A stretch of 64,000 nucleotides of DNA from an uncultured Bacteroidota bacterium (lineage in GTDB: Bacteria > Bacteroidota > Bacteroidia > B-17B0 > Aurantibacillaceae), in contig CALMVZ010000025.1 of assembly GCA_937873155.1 (NCBI GenBank), positions 1 through 64,000 of the forward strand. Direction: 5' to 3'. The position numbers and the translations under genes were made by a program. The notes beneath the pieces were generated by a model, which was not told the DNA's origin, did no database searches, and was given only the letters and a program-made list of their open reading frames with translations. Of the stretch, positions 16,175 to 26,000 are shown piece after piece. How positions within the stretch are numbered: position 1 is the stretch's first letter; every line of letters begins with the position of its first letter.

Positions 16175-17512
16175 TCAATTCAACTCCTTCATTTTCCTGT
16201 CAATATACTTCTCACTTGGCAAGTGCGCACTTTGGATGCGTTTGGCGTAATGGATGCTGGAGAGCATTTCATGGCGTTGTTCTTCCACCTGTTTCTTTTG
16301 CAGTTCAATAATTGTTTTCTGGCTGCGGGTAATTCTGAGCTGACGGAAAATAAATGCGGCAAACACAGCTACAATAAGTAAAACGGCAATCACAAAATAA
16401 ATGATCATCTTTTGCTGCCGTGCTTTTGCTTCCGCCTCGGCTTCTTTTTTTTCCTGTGCCGCTTTCACTGCTGTCATTTTTTTATTGAACTCAAAATTCA
16501 TCTCATGTTTGGTGAGCTCCTGGTTCTTTTCGGCGGTGAACATCGAATCTTTTTCCCTTGTGAATTTCCGGTAATGATCAATAGAACGTTTATAATCTCC
16601 CATTGCATAATACAATTCACTGATCCCGCCCTGGAACTGGATCTTCTCCTGCGGCAAATTAAAACTGTCGGCTAAATTCACTGCGCGTGTTAAAGCTTTC
16701 TCTGCTTCTTTATAATTTTTCATTTCAGAATACTTAATTCCCATATTCCCAAGCCAGTTGATGATCAATGTAGGCGTATGCATCCGCTCTGCAAGATCCA
16801 AAGCTTTTTTATAATAGAGAATAGATACCGTATTGAACGAATCTTTTTTTGCAGGTTCTTCCTTAGCTAACTCTGCCGACACCATCGCAATATACCCGAG
16901 CGAATACTGTAAGTTCACGTTGTTGTTAAGCTCTTCATCGGTCTTTATAGCTTCCTTGTAAAGTTCAAGCGCCTTCCTGAATTGTTTCTTACCGTAATAC
17001 ACATTCCCGATATTCCCGGTCACCATCGAGATATGGGGTTTATTCTGTAATTGTTTATAAGCAGCAAGCGCTGTGAAATAATTTTTCAGGGCTTTATCAA
17101 AATCCTGTTGTTCATCGTACAAAGCACCGATGCGCACATAATTATCAGCCACACTTTTTTTGTCACCGATCTCTTCTGAGATCTTTATCGCTTTATAATA
17201 TAATTCAAGTGCTTTCGGCTGTTTGCCTTTATCTACATACACTTGTCCGACCGTACCATAGATATTGGCAAGATCTTTTTTCGAATTTAACTTGGTAGCG
17301 AGTGCAATGCCGAGGTCGGCAAAATAAATAGAAGAGTCAAGATTCGATAGCATGCTGTGGTAATAACACATCAACCGGAATTGCTTCAGTTTTACGTATT
17401 CATCTTTAGTAGTATTCATCAATACCCGCACCGAATCCATTATGCGCGATTGCGATTGAACTAAGCTTGCGCTGAAGAGAAAAAGAAGAAGTAAAAGAGG
17501 TCTGATGCGCAT
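16175..17512 (-). CDS. TPR signalling protein, apparently missing its SpoIIE output
   Basis: A 445-residue protein with a signal peptide (1-20), about seven tetratricopeptide repeats (residues 35-320), a charged helix, one membrane segment (about 370-388) and a coiled coil ending HYAKRIQSAHLP. That coiled-coil end is the usual entry to a SpoIIE phosphatase domain, as in the intact protein at 6773-10207 (HYAKRIQTALL then SGDFYW). Here it stops 14 residues later at ...KELN, with no catalytic domain, and the neighbouring toxin gene ends 12 bases away. It is probably a 3' truncated gene; the protein may lack activity. TPR and linker calls are firm; truncation is inferred by comparison. Confidence 0.75.
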   Translation of the reverse strand: MRIRPLLLLLFLFSASLVQSQSRIMDSVRVLMNTTKDEYVKLKQFRLMCYYHSMLSNLDSSIYFADLGIALATKLNSKKDLANIYGTVGQVYVDKGKQPKALELYYKAIKISEEIGDKKSVADNYVRIGALYDEQQDFDKALKNYFTALAAYKQLQNKPHISMVTGNIGNVYYGKKQFRKALELYKEAIKTDEELNNNVNLQYSLGYIAMVSAELAKEEPAKKDSFNTVSILYYKKALDLAERMHTPTLIINWLGNMGIKYSEMKNYKEAEKALTRAVNLADSFNLPQEKIQFQGGISELYYAMGDYKRSIDHYRKFTREKDSMFTAEKNQELTKHEMNFEFNKKMTAVKAAQEKKEAEAEAKARQQKMIIYFVIAVLLIVAVFAAFIFRQLRITRSQKTIIELQKKQVEEQRHEMLSSIHYAKRIQSAHLPSEKYIDRKMKELN

Positions 17513-17660
17513 TGCTTTAAAAGTAATAAATTTTCCCTGTGGATTACCTAAGGGTGATCCGCATTGTGAAGCCTAAAGTCAAAATCAATAAAACAAATAT
17601 TGGCCTTTGGCCATTTTTATTTTTCCCATCACGCCTTCAAGCAAGTTTGAGTCGCGCTGT

Positions 17661-17691
17661 GAAAAACAAAAAAGTCCCCGGAAAGGGGACT
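17661..17691 (-). terminator. terminator after tRNA-Cys
   Basis: On the minus strand AGTCCCC (17691-17685) pairs with GGGGACT (17679-17673) around a 5-base loop and is followed by a T-rich tract (complement of the A run 17661-17672). It lies 24 bases past the tRNA 3' end. Confidence 0.82.
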
Positions 17692-17714
17692 ATATTTGTT
17701 TTATTGATTTATTG

Positions 17715-17785
17715 AGGTCCCGAGCGGATTCGAACCGCTGTAGGAGCTTTTGCAGAGCTCAGCCTAGCCACTCGGCCACAGGACC
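17715..17785 (-). tRNA. tRNA-Cys (GCA)
   Basis: A full 71-base cloverleaf on the minus strand. The acceptor is GGTCCTG/CGGGACC with one G-U pair. The D arm is GGCCGAGTGGCTAGGC-like, and the anticodon stem GAGCT/AGCTC holds the loop CTGCAAA (anticodon GCA, plus-strand bases 17751-17753). The T arm is CAGCGGTTCGAATCCGCT. The CCA end is not encoded. A terminator follows. Confidence 0.95.
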
Positions 17786-18249
17786 ATTTGTTTGTAAGAA
17801 CGGACAGCAAAAATACTCTTTTTTTGGGATAGTAGACCAAACAAAACGGGCCTATTCCTTAGAATAAAAGCCCGTTTCTCCCTTTTAAAGGCATAGTGAT
17901 ATTATTGACAGGTTACACGCTTGTCATTATCCTAAAACAACGTAAAACACCATTTTTTAACAAATTATTCAATCATTTTCAACTAAAATTCATAAAAATA
18001 TGATATTTTAATAGAGTTCTGACTTCCGGCAACCCTCTAGTCATTTAACTATTTACTGCTGTAATAACTGCCTCCTATCAAAGCAGGTAAAAACCCGCAT
18101 TTCTGTTGAATTTCCGAATAAAACATATCAATTTTAACAATAAACCACGATATTTTTGAATATTAGCTTCAAAAATCTCTTCGTTTAAAAGCCAAATTGT
18201 TGTGTCTTTCCTTAAGGGAGAGAAATATTCAGGTTTCAAAAATGAAATG
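17786..18249. other. non-coding region upstream of tRNA-Cys
   Basis: A 464-base AT-rich stretch with no credible gene. It holds the hairpin at 17844-17877 and must contain the tRNA promoter on the minus strand. Nothing else was recognised; the plus-strand reading from 18202 is antisense to the gene at 18250-18549. Confidence 0.5.
17844..17877. terminator. long hairpin, possible terminator
   Basis: AAACGGGC (17844-17851) pairs with GCCCGTTT (17870-17877), and an inner stem TATTC/GAATA extends it. The minus strand continues into TGTTTGG and the plus strand into CTCCCTTTT, so tails are only fairly T-rich. It may end transcription from the gene at 18250. Confidence 0.5.
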
Positions 18250-18549
18250 TTAGTGAGGACGGTGAGTACCTGTAGAATCCGTTTTTGTCTTTTTCTGGTT
18301 CGAATTCGGTTTGCTTTTTGGATTTGTTCCGTCCGTATTGGTTTTATTCGGGTGGTTAGTGTTGTTTTTGTTGGCTTTGTTCACGCTGTCTTTATTATGA
18401 TGCGTAGGTTGTTGTTGTCCGTGATTGCCTTGCATGTCTTGTCCGCTTGTGTTATTTGTGTTGGTAGGACTTGTTGTTGTATTCGTGTTCTGCGCTTTCA
18501 CGACATAAAATGATCCGGTCATTAATAGTGTTACAAATAATTTTTTCAT
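18250..18549 (-). CDS. small secreted low-complexity protein
   Basis: A 99-residue product with a signal peptide (1-20, ending VVKAQ) and a mature part made almost wholly of Asn, Thr, Lys, Gln, His and Ser with no hydrophobic core. It is likely disordered in the periplasm or outside the cell. Function not recognised; it might bind metal through scattered His or act as a spacer. It stands alone. Confidence 0.6.
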   Translation of the reverse strand: MKKLFVTLLMTGSFYVVKAQNTNTTTSPTNTNNTSGQDMQGNHGQQQPTHHNKDSVNKANKNNTNHPNKTNTDGTNPKSKPNSNQKKTKTDSTGTHRPH

Positions 18550-18635
18550 GTTGGTTCTTGATTTGGTTTATGAATGCAAAGGTGCAATGAACAATAAGAA
18601 AATGCTTTACATTCTTTTGCAAAAGGATTACAAGA

Positions 18636-19370
18636 TTATTTATTATAAAGCTTCTGGCATTTAGTACAAAAGCTTGATAACCGATCCGTTTTTCCGAGAT
18701 AAGTTCTTTCGGCTTTTATTTTGCAGCGCGGACAAATTGGTTTTTTGTAAATAAGCCAGTTTTTTTTCAGAACGAATGCTTTTTTCCAGGTGTAGAATTG
18801 TAAACTGTAATCCCTTGCATCTTCGATCATCTCTTTTAATTTTTTAGCAGGGAGTTTATTTACAAGTGATAAAGGATGGATCTTTATCCTGAACAAAACT
18901 TCATTTTTTATAATGTTCCCAACACCCGCGAAAATATCCTGGTTCAACAAAGCATCACATACAAATGTTTTTTTCAGTTTCTTTAATTTTTTCGCGGCCT
19001 TCTTCGGATTCCAGTCATTATTCATGGTATCAGCTTCCCAATCGTAATGATCATCCGGGTGGCCCTCAATTAATTTTATACTGCAGGTGTAAAAACTGAA
19101 TTCACTTCCGCGGAATTTAAAAAGCAAACGCGGCGCAGTTTCTTTTCTCTCATTGATGCGATAAGTACCGAACATGAGTAAATGTATTCTTAAGAAAAAT
19201 CCGTCAAAACAAATTAAAAAATGCTTCCCCCAACTTTTAAAGTCCGCGATCTTTAAACCTTTACAACGCGCAATATCAATTTTTGCATTGCCTTCTGCTT
19301 TCAAGATCTTTTTGCCAGTGAAAGACTGAAGTTCTTCTTTAATGATAACTATGGAAGGACCTTCAGGCAT
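18636..19370 (-). CDS. Fpg/Nei-family DNA glycosylase (endonuclease VIII-like)
   Basis: A 244-residue base-excision glycosylase/AP lyase. It begins MPEGPS, with the catalytic Pro2 and Glu3, and has the expected Lys in WGKHF (Lys49). The central H2TH region contains DALLNQDIFAGVGNIIKNE. The C-terminal zinc finger has the pattern CPRC-x~17-CTKC, with RLSSF in the turn. It removes oxidised bases from DNA. It is closest to Nei-like bacterial enzymes rather than MutM by length and lead-in. The start overlaps the stop of the DUF72 gene (TAATG). Confidence 0.88.
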   Translation of the reverse strand: MPEGPSIVIIKEELQSFTGKKILKAEGNAKIDIARCKGLKIADFKSWGKHFLICFDGFFLRIHLLMFGTYRINERKETAPRLLFKFRGSEFSFYTCSIKLIEGHPDDHYDWEADTMNNDWNPKKAAKKLKKLKKTFVCDALLNQDIFAGVGNIIKNEVLFRIKIHPLSLVNKLPAKKLKEMIEDARDYSLQFYTWKKAFVLKKNWLIYKKPICPRCKIKAERTYLGKTDRLSSFCTKCQKLYNK

Positions 19371-20092
19371 TATTTCTTTATCAGTTTTTGTAAGGCCTGC
19401 GCATTCTTGTAACCCGCTTCGTAATAGGTATTATTGAAATAAATGCTTTGCTCTTTGCAGTCCTTTGGAAATTCCTTTTTCAGTTTTTTTAATTCTGCAT
19501 CAGTATAAGAGGATTTGAACAATTCCGGATTGCCATGCAGGCGCAAATAAAAATGATCAGATGTGTGGATGAAATAAGTTTTCAGTCCCGGAAAATCCAC
19601 ATTGCAAAAGGTAAGCTTTGCTTTTTTAAATGCTTTCTCCACCTCTTTATTCCACCACGAAGTATGACGGAGTTCAACGACATTCTCAGGTTTGTGCGGA
19701 ATGTTCCTGATGATCTTTTCTAAGTTCTCTTCTGTGTAATGATAAGATGGCGGCAATTGAAATAAGTAATGATTCAGTTTTTTACCTAACCCTTCCTGCA
19801 ACAATTCCTGGAAGTCTTTTATATTCTGTTTGCTGTCTTTTAGTCTCGTGATGTGCGTAATATATTTACTCATCTTCACTGCGAATTTAAAATCCTTTGG
19901 TGTGGCTTCTGCGTATCTTTTTAAAGCAAATAGTTTGGGAGTCCTGTAAAAGGTGCCGTTGAGTTCAACAGTATTAAAAACAGTAGAATAATAAGTGAGC
20001 CAATTCTTTGGCGCCATTCCTTCGGGATAAAACCTGTTTTTCCAGTAAGAGTAATAATAACCTGAACAACCTATGTGATATTTTTTCTTCAC
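19370..20092 (-). CDS. DUF72 (YecE-like) protein
   Basis: A 240-residue DUF72-family protein, a TIM-barrel-like fold of unknown function. The N-terminus IGCSGYYYSYWKNRFYPEG is the family signature, followed by FNTVELNGTFYRTP and, near the C-terminus, the FYLRLHGNPEL-type stretch. It lies in a tight run: its start overlaps the cupin stop by 4 bases, and its stop overlaps the glycosylase start. The run suggests a shared role in dealing with damage or a modified metabolite, but that is inference. Confidence 0.88.
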   Translation of the reverse strand: MKKKYHIGCSGYYYSYWKNRFYPEGMAPKNWLTYYSTVFNTVELNGTFYRTPKLFALKRYAEATPKDFKFAVKMSKYITHITRLKDSKQNIKDFQELLQEGLGKKLNHYLFQLPPSYHYTEENLEKIIRNIPHKPENVVELRHTSWWNKEVEKAFKKAKLTFCNVDFPGLKTYFIHTSDHFYLRLHGNPELFKSSYTDAELKKLKKEFPKDCKEQSIYFNNTYYEAGYKNAQALQKLIKK

Positions 20093-20631
20093 CGGGTTTT
20101 CCGTGTTTCCTTCCAGAATTTTTTGATGCCGCCTTCTTTACCGAATAGGGGATCTCTCTTAGGTAATTTTACCTTTTTGATCATTTTATCAGCCTTCGGA
20201 CGCTCATCTGCCTTTCCGTAATTCATGTCCCATTTTTTTCCATTAGGATAAGCTCCTACACAAGTTACATCATTTTCTTTTTTCAGATTTTTATGGGCCA
20301 CTCCGGCAGGAATTATAAGAACATCTCCTTTTTCGATCGTGATCTTTTTTCCTTTCGGCCCGCCGATCTGTAAGATTGTTTTTCCTTTTATTACTGCCAT
20401 TACTTCATGAGTGTTGCTGTGATAATGATGATAAGTATAAACACCGGCCTTCCAAAAATTGCGATAGTTATTCTTTCTGAAAAGTTGCCGGACCACGGAA
20501 GCTGAAAATAAGAATGGAAGATGCAATATCCCTTTATACAAGATCACTTGCAGTGTACTGTTTGGGAACCTGTCGTCACCTTTTACATTGAAATGTTGTA
20601 TATCTGATGATCTTATCTCTTCGATCTGCAT
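20089..20631 (-). CDS. cupin-domain protein
   Basis: A 180-residue cupin. The two metal-binding motifs are visible: YHYHSNTHEVMAVIKG (motif 1, His and Glu ligands) and GDVLIIPAGVAHKNL (motif 2). The start at 20631 (MQIEEI) is chosen; a reading from 20655 adds eight hydrophobic residues. Cupins bind a metal and act as dioxygenases, isomerases or sensors; the substrate is unknown. It is the first gene of the cupin-DUF72-Nei run. Confidence 0.8.
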   Translation of the reverse strand: MQIEEIRSSDIQHFNVKGDDRFPNSTLQVILYKGILHLPFLFSASVVRQLFRKNNYRNFWKAGVYTYHHYHSNTHEVMAVIKGKTILQIGGPKGKKITIEKGDVLIIPAGVAHKNLKKENDVTCVGAYPNGKKWDMNYGKADERPKADKMIKKVKLPKRDPLFGKEGGIKKFWKETRKTR

Positions 20632-20697
20632 CAGAACAAATATGACGCAGATCATTTATAAAGATGTTACATTTTTATGGAATAGATTTGTAAGTTT

Positions 20698-21507
20698 TTA
20701 GTACTCAACATCCACAAACAGCCCAACACCAACCGCAGCAATATGGCTCCATTTATCCTGGCTGGCCTGGCGGTACCAGGTGCCGCCGAATAATTGACAG
20801 GAAAAGAAAAGTCCTTTTGTATCACCAAGGTCTTTGATCCATTCTATAGAAACAAAAACATCTTCATCAACGAACAAATATAATTTAGAAAGATCAACTT
20901 CCACTAAACCTGTTTTGCTTGTTGGTTGTACAAATAAACTTTTAGTGAGGATGTTTTCCCCGGGCTTTCCGTCTTTAGTTGTTTTATAAATATTCACACG
21001 AAAGATCAAACTATCGTAAATATTCCTCACAATGTTGAATGATAGTTTTTTCAGTTGCGTCTCTTTGTGTTTGATGTTTAATTTCACGCCCATTTCACAA
21101 CCGAGTGTGTTCGAAGTAAAGCCACAGGTCGACACTTTTGTTGTAGTTTCATTACCAAGGACTTTGTGTTTTGTTTTTTTAGGCTTTACAGCGACTTCCG
21201 ATAGGTTATATGCCGCTTCAGAAAGATACAGAACAGGCGTGTTCATCAGTTTTTTTAAATAAATGTCTTTGCTTTTATATCCAAGAATTGAGATCCTTAT
21301 TTTTTCATTCATTAAACTGTCCGGTACATTCAAAGTAAATTCACCTTTTTCATCTGTAACTGTTCCAAAAGCTTTAGAAACAATACCTGCATTGGCAAAC
21401 ATCACAGGCGCTTTGCTTGCACTATCAAGTACTTTACATTTTATAATGGTTTGAGAATTTACTGTACCAAAAAAGATCAGGAAAAAGTAAGTTAAAAAAA
21501 TGCGCAT
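20698..21507 (-). CDS. exported protein with CarboxypepD_reg-like domain
   Basis: A 269-residue product with a signal peptide (1-18). A carboxypeptidase-regulatory-like beta domain spans about residues 20-105 (CKVLDSASKAPVMFANAGI, TDEKGEFTLNVP, ISILGYKSKDI). A C-terminal domain of about 150 residues with many beta strands follows (VNIYKTTKDGKPGENIL, then DEDVFVSIEWI); its fold is not recognised. Such proteins are usual on the Bacteroidota surface. No TonB plug or barrel follows, so it is not a SusC-type receptor. Confidence 0.75.
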   Translation of the reverse strand: MRIFLTYFFLIFFGTVNSQTIIKCKVLDSASKAPVMFANAGIVSKAFGTVTDEKGEFTLNVPDSLMNEKIRISILGYKSKDIYLKKLMNTPVLYLSEAAYNLSEVAVKPKKTKHKVLGNETTTKVSTCGFTSNTLGCEMGVKLNIKHKETQLKKLSFNIVRNIYDSLIFRVNIYKTTKDGKPGENILTKSLFVQPTSKTGLVEVDLSKLYLFVDEDVFVSIEWIKDLGDTKGLFFSCQLFGGTWYRQASQDKWSHIAAVGVGLFVDVEY

Positions 21508-21613
21508 AGTCGTAATTTAGGGTAAGACGCACTAAGGTATGAAAAAGTTACAGCCCCCGCTTTAATTAAAAGCAGGATTCGTATTCGTTCTCATTGGCGT
21601 TTACCCAAGCCAA

Positions 21614-22939
21614 TTAGCCAGAGACTTTATTGAACTCTTTTCCATAGGTGAGCCTTTTCCATACCCATTCGAGCGGCCCCATGTTAAAGTAGTGCATCCA
21701 AATGTTGGAGTAGGTAATTTGTAATAACCAGATACAGCAAACAAAAATAAACATACCCGTTGCATCGTATTCGCCATAATGCCCCAGGCCAAAACCAAAA
21801 AAATAAAGTGAACACAGAACAGTTTGCATGATGTAATTTGTAAAAGCCATTCTGCCTGTATTGGAAAATAAATTCAAAAACGGTTTCATAAAGTTCACTT
21901 TGCAGAATAGCATGAATGTGGCTGCATAGCTAACGGTGAGCAATACTCTGGCAGGCATTTCGAAGCACAAAGCGCTGCAGGGCCGCCAACTGTAGGTGTA
22001 CCATAATTCTTCAACTGTTTTTGCCTGAACTTTCATCGAGAAGATCATTAACGCCCAACCAAGCGGAATTCCAATAAAGGTTAAGAAACGGTATGTGTTC
22101 AATTTTAAACGGTACTCAAAGAATCCCAGCTTAAATAAAGCCATGCCTAGTAATATCATCGCAAACGACTCATAAAAACCCTTGTAAAATCCTTTCGACT
22201 GTCCTTTATAAATATCGCCGAAATGATCTTCAAAGATGGTGCTATAACCCGATCGGTGAATGTTGTTTTCTTCGGTAATGTCTTTCACTAATTCATCTAT
22301 CGTCTTCTTTGGAAAAGGAATATGATGATCCAAAATATCCTGAAATTCTTCACGTGTCTTTTTTTGTTCTTCAGTTAATTTTTTTCCTTCTTTTAATAAT
22401 TTGGTGGTTTGTGTATACACAACAGATTTTTCTTTGTTAGCTGAGTAGTGCATGCTGCTTTTAAAAGTGAAAATGGCAAGGAAGAGAAACGAGATACATA
22501 GCATATACCGCACGCGCATATTGCGGAATGCAAATAGTAACAATCCGCATAAAGCGTATTCATATAAGATATCTCCGGTCCATAATAGCAAATAGGCATC
22601 GATCAATCCAAACAATAACATCCAAATCATGCGCCGGAAATAAGCATCTGCAACTTTTATACTGTTGTCGTGCTTGTTCCGGATGAATAATATTAATCCG
22701 GCTCCGAATAGAAGCGTAAACAATCCACGCATTTTTCCGTTCAGCACCACGTTGGCTGAGTTGAAAATAAAACCATTGAGGGTAAATTGATGGCGGATAG
22801 CATCGTTCCAGGTAATAAGGAATTCATTGCCTGCAAAAGCGGTGATATTCATTAATAAGATGCCTAGCACAGCGATACCGCGCATCACATCCATGGCATA
22901 ATTACGGTTGTTGGGCTGAACAGAAGCAATGGCTTGCAT
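21614..22939 (-). CDS. DUF418 integral membrane protein
   Basis: A 441-residue membrane protein with about nine hydrophobic segments. The lead-in DVMRGIAVLGILLMNI (about residues 18-33) and the C-terminal block FTNYIMQTVLCSLYFFGFGLG, broken here for length, match DUF418 proteins related to acyltransferase-like membrane families. A soluble loop of about 80 residues lies near 165-240. Function unknown in the family; roles in envelope modification are often proposed. It stands alone on the minus strand and diverges from the adhesin gene at 23019. Confidence 0.8.
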   Translation of the reverse strand: MQAIASVQPNNRNYAMDVMRGIAVLGILLMNITAFAGNEFLITWNDAIRHQFTLNGFIFNSANVVLNGKMRGLFTLLFGAGLILFIRNKHDNSIKVADAYFRRMIWMLLFGLIDAYLLLWTGDILYEYALCGLLLFAFRNMRVRYMLCISFLFLAIFTFKSSMHYSANKEKSVVYTQTTKLLKEGKKLTEEQKKTREEFQDILDHHIPFPKKTIDELVKDITEENNIHRSGYSTIFEDHFGDIYKGQSKGFYKGFYESFAMILLGMALFKLGFFEYRLKLNTYRFLTFIGIPLGWALMIFSMKVQAKTVEELWYTYSWRPCSALCFEMPARVLLTVSYAATFMLFCKVNFMKPFLNLFSNTGRMAFTNYIMQTVLCSLYFFGFGLGHYGEYDATGMFIFVCCIWLLQITYSNIWMHYFNMGPLEWVWKRLTYGKEFNKVSG

Positions 22940-23006
22940 AAAAGGCTTTAACTGATATACGCCGCTTTTGTGATTGGTTGCATGAAGGAGATCTTATTAT
23001 TTTTAG

Positions 23007-23014
23007 TAGATTTG
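23007..23014 (+). promoter_or_regulatory. candidate -7 element abutting the 23019 start
   Basis: TAGATTTG fits TAnnTTTG and ends 4 bases before the ATG at 23019. If used, the transcript would be almost leaderless. No -33 TTTG is found at the right spacing, so this is weak. Confidence 0.3.
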
Positions 23015-23018
23015 TTAG

Positions 23019-26000
23019 ATGAGCAGGAAGATCCATTTTGTTGTAATTCTTTTATGTTTTGTGTTGAATACTAAAGCACAGATCGTTCCGCCCTATATTC
23101 AATATTTTGATTCGGTGAATTGTACAGGATGGACACATGGCGCTTTAGCTGGTAATGATGACTGGCAGCGCGGTGCCCCTTCAGGTGTATTTCTTAATAA
23201 TGCTTCTTCAGCTCCGAAAGTATGGGGAACAAATCTTGCAGGGTATGTTACCTCTTCAGGGTCTGTAATGTTTCTTGCTACTCCAGGCTTTGACCTTTCC
23301 AATCTTTCGAAGGTATATTTACTTACGTTTTCACACAAATATCATAATTTCGGCTCTTCAGCTTTCGGAGGAAATATAGAATATTCGACCGACGGTGGCG
23401 TCACCTGGAATGTATTGAATGGAACTTCTACTCAAAAGGTAGGTTGGTATAACACAACCTCATGTGCAGGATTAAGCGGACAGCCTGCCTGGTCTTTCGA
23501 TTCGTATTCCGTTTATAGTAATCCTGCACATAGTTTGATCTCCTTGCAAGGACAATCTGACGTTAGGTTCAGATTTAAATACGGAGGTACTTCATTAAGC
23601 TTGCCTGATGGATGGATGATAGATGATTTTAGTGTGATAGAAAATGTTCCTGACATTGTAGCAACACCGGGTATTCAATATAATGGTACCAAGAACTTCT
23701 CTCAATTTGATGTGGTTACAAATATTAATTATAACGGACTCCCCACAACTACTTTTAGCAACACAACCAATTATTATTTTTCTTATGATTCAATTTATGA
23801 TGCAAGTGATGCTTTGCTTGGAACAAAAGGTCAGAATGTAAGTTCAAGTATAGCGGCGTATACCAGAACTTTTACCATGCTTCCCAATTTACATGCCCGT
23901 GATTATTGGGTATTCTATAAACATGATGCATTGAATAACCTGAGTGAATTTGATGAGACCAATAACCTGGGAGTTATGAAGCTGCATCTCGATACTGTTT
24001 TTTCTGTTCCTGAATTAGTGGAAGATTTTGAAGGGCCAAAAGATTATTGGAAAGCTTCAACGCCATCCCCGCCTTTGGTATGGCAAAAAGGATATAGTAA
24101 TGTTCACCAGATAGAAGGACCGCACTCAGGCAATAACAGTTGGTTTATACAGAATCCGAAATATACAGGTTTCACGGTTTATGATCAATACTTAGAGAGT
24201 CCTTATATGGATCTGACACCTGCTAACAACAATTATATTTGTTTTTGGTATCGTTCAAAAATGTCATATACAACAAGTCCGTCAAAATTAAAGATGGAAC
24301 TTTCAACTACCAGTACTTTCCCGTCTTATACATCAACTCTTACCATACCAATGCCGAGATTCAATGATTGGGATTGTAATTGTCAGTCATTAACTTTTAT
24401 GAATGGACAAAATAATGCCAAATTAAGATTTACACACCAGGATGGATTGACCTATGCCTTATTCAACCAGAATATGAATGTTGATGATATATTTATAGGC
24501 CAACCGAAACCTGACCTTTCTATAGAGCATAAAAATATTTTACACACACCCACAACATTGTCATCAGATACATTATATTATGAGTTTTTTAATTCAGGCC
24601 CTACAACTGCACCTCTTTCAACCACTGAATTCTATTGGTCGGCTGATAGTTTATTAGATGCAGGGGATCTTTTATTAGGTTCAGTTTCTGAAGCTACAGT
24701 TGGAGCATTAGGTTATAGAAAGGCAAAATATGTTTATACAAAACCAACAACCGGACAGGGCATTTATTTTATTTTGTATAAAGTGGATGCAACTGCTTCG
24801 ATCGCCGAGATGCGTGAAACAAATAATGTCGGTTATTATAAATTAAAACAGGACCCTATTATCCCCTTGCCATATTACAATGATTTTGAAACACAATCTA
24901 CAGGCTGGTGGCACAATGCCTCGATCGGAACAGATAACTGGCAACTCAGTACGCCTTCAGGAACTTTTCTGACAAGCGCCTTCTCAGGAAGCAAAGCCTT
25001 CAATACTACCAAAACAATTCCTATGCCAAAAATGTCGAGGATGCACTTGTATACTCCTGTTTTTGATTTTACTACCCTCTCAAGTCCTGTTATAGAATTT
25101 GATATGAAGCTTCATAAAGGAGGAGGTTGTCATTGCTTCGACGGTACGATGAATTTGAGTTATTCAACTGATGGGGGCGCGACATGGAAAGTAGCAGATA
25201 CATTAAATCGTTCATATAATCGTTGGTATAATGCTTTCGATTATTCGGATTGGGGAGGCGTAGATCAGGTAATGTTCTCGAATTATTCACAGTTATTTTA
25301 TAAGGGAACGGAAAATGTTTTCGTAAATATAGATCAGTATAATAGCAGGGATGCAGACCGTAATACCCGGTACATATTAGATGTAGCCCAATTGGCCGGA
25401 TTCCCTCATGTACAGTTTCGGTTCAATATAGCAAATGCTGCAAATGATACAACAACCGCCTGGACTCCAATTCCGGGTGAAGGCGTTACTATAGATAATT
25501 TCAGTATACGTCAAAAATTCATAGATCTTGTAGTGCCTTACAAGAAGGCGATGATGATCAGTAGCCTCAGTCCGAAAATAAAATTCAACATGTCCATCCG
25601 TAACGTAGGCAATTATATCAGTTCAACAGCAATAAACAAATACTATGTTTCGGCAGATAGTTTATTGGACGCTTCGGATTTTTATTTGGGAGCAGATACG
25701 ATCCCTTATATTATGCCTGATATGAAGCGTTATATCAACCGTGCCTTTAATGCTCCTTCTTCGCTTTTATCTTACAAATATTTCATTTATGAAATTGATG
25801 CTACGAATCTGAACGCAGAGAGTAATGAGATTAATAATACGGGTTTTTGGCCATTGGCAATAGATAGTGTTTCAACCTATCCATATTTTGAGAATTTCAA
25901 TGATTCAACAGTTAACGGCTGGCATGAGTATTTAAGCGATCAATATACGGGAGCCATAAGAATGGATCAATGGCGTTTCAGGAATAAAACAGCACCCGCA

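Noticed and set aside
10337-17785. Island inserted at tRNA-Cys with attachment repeats
   Set aside because: The tRNA lies 1.5 kb from the island edge; no integrase and no direct repeat of the tRNA 3' end was seen near 10.3 kb.
17607-17867. Plus-strand open frame of 86 codons
   Set aside because: It runs across the tRNA-Cys gene and its terminator, with no start-region support.
18000-18110. CCGGCAACCC motif resembling the core of a SAM-I riboswitch
   Set aside because: The other conserved parts and paired helices could not be found, and no plus-strand methionine gene follows.
18202-18513. Plus-strand open frame of 103 codons
   Set aside because: It is antisense to a signal-peptide-bearing gene at 18250-18549, and its hydrophobic Val/Phe-rich product mirrors the low-complexity Asn/Thr codons on the other strand.
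21557-21576. CCCGCTTT/AAAGCAGG hairpin between minus-strand genes
   Set aside because: There is no T tract on the minus strand directly after, so terminator function is not supported.
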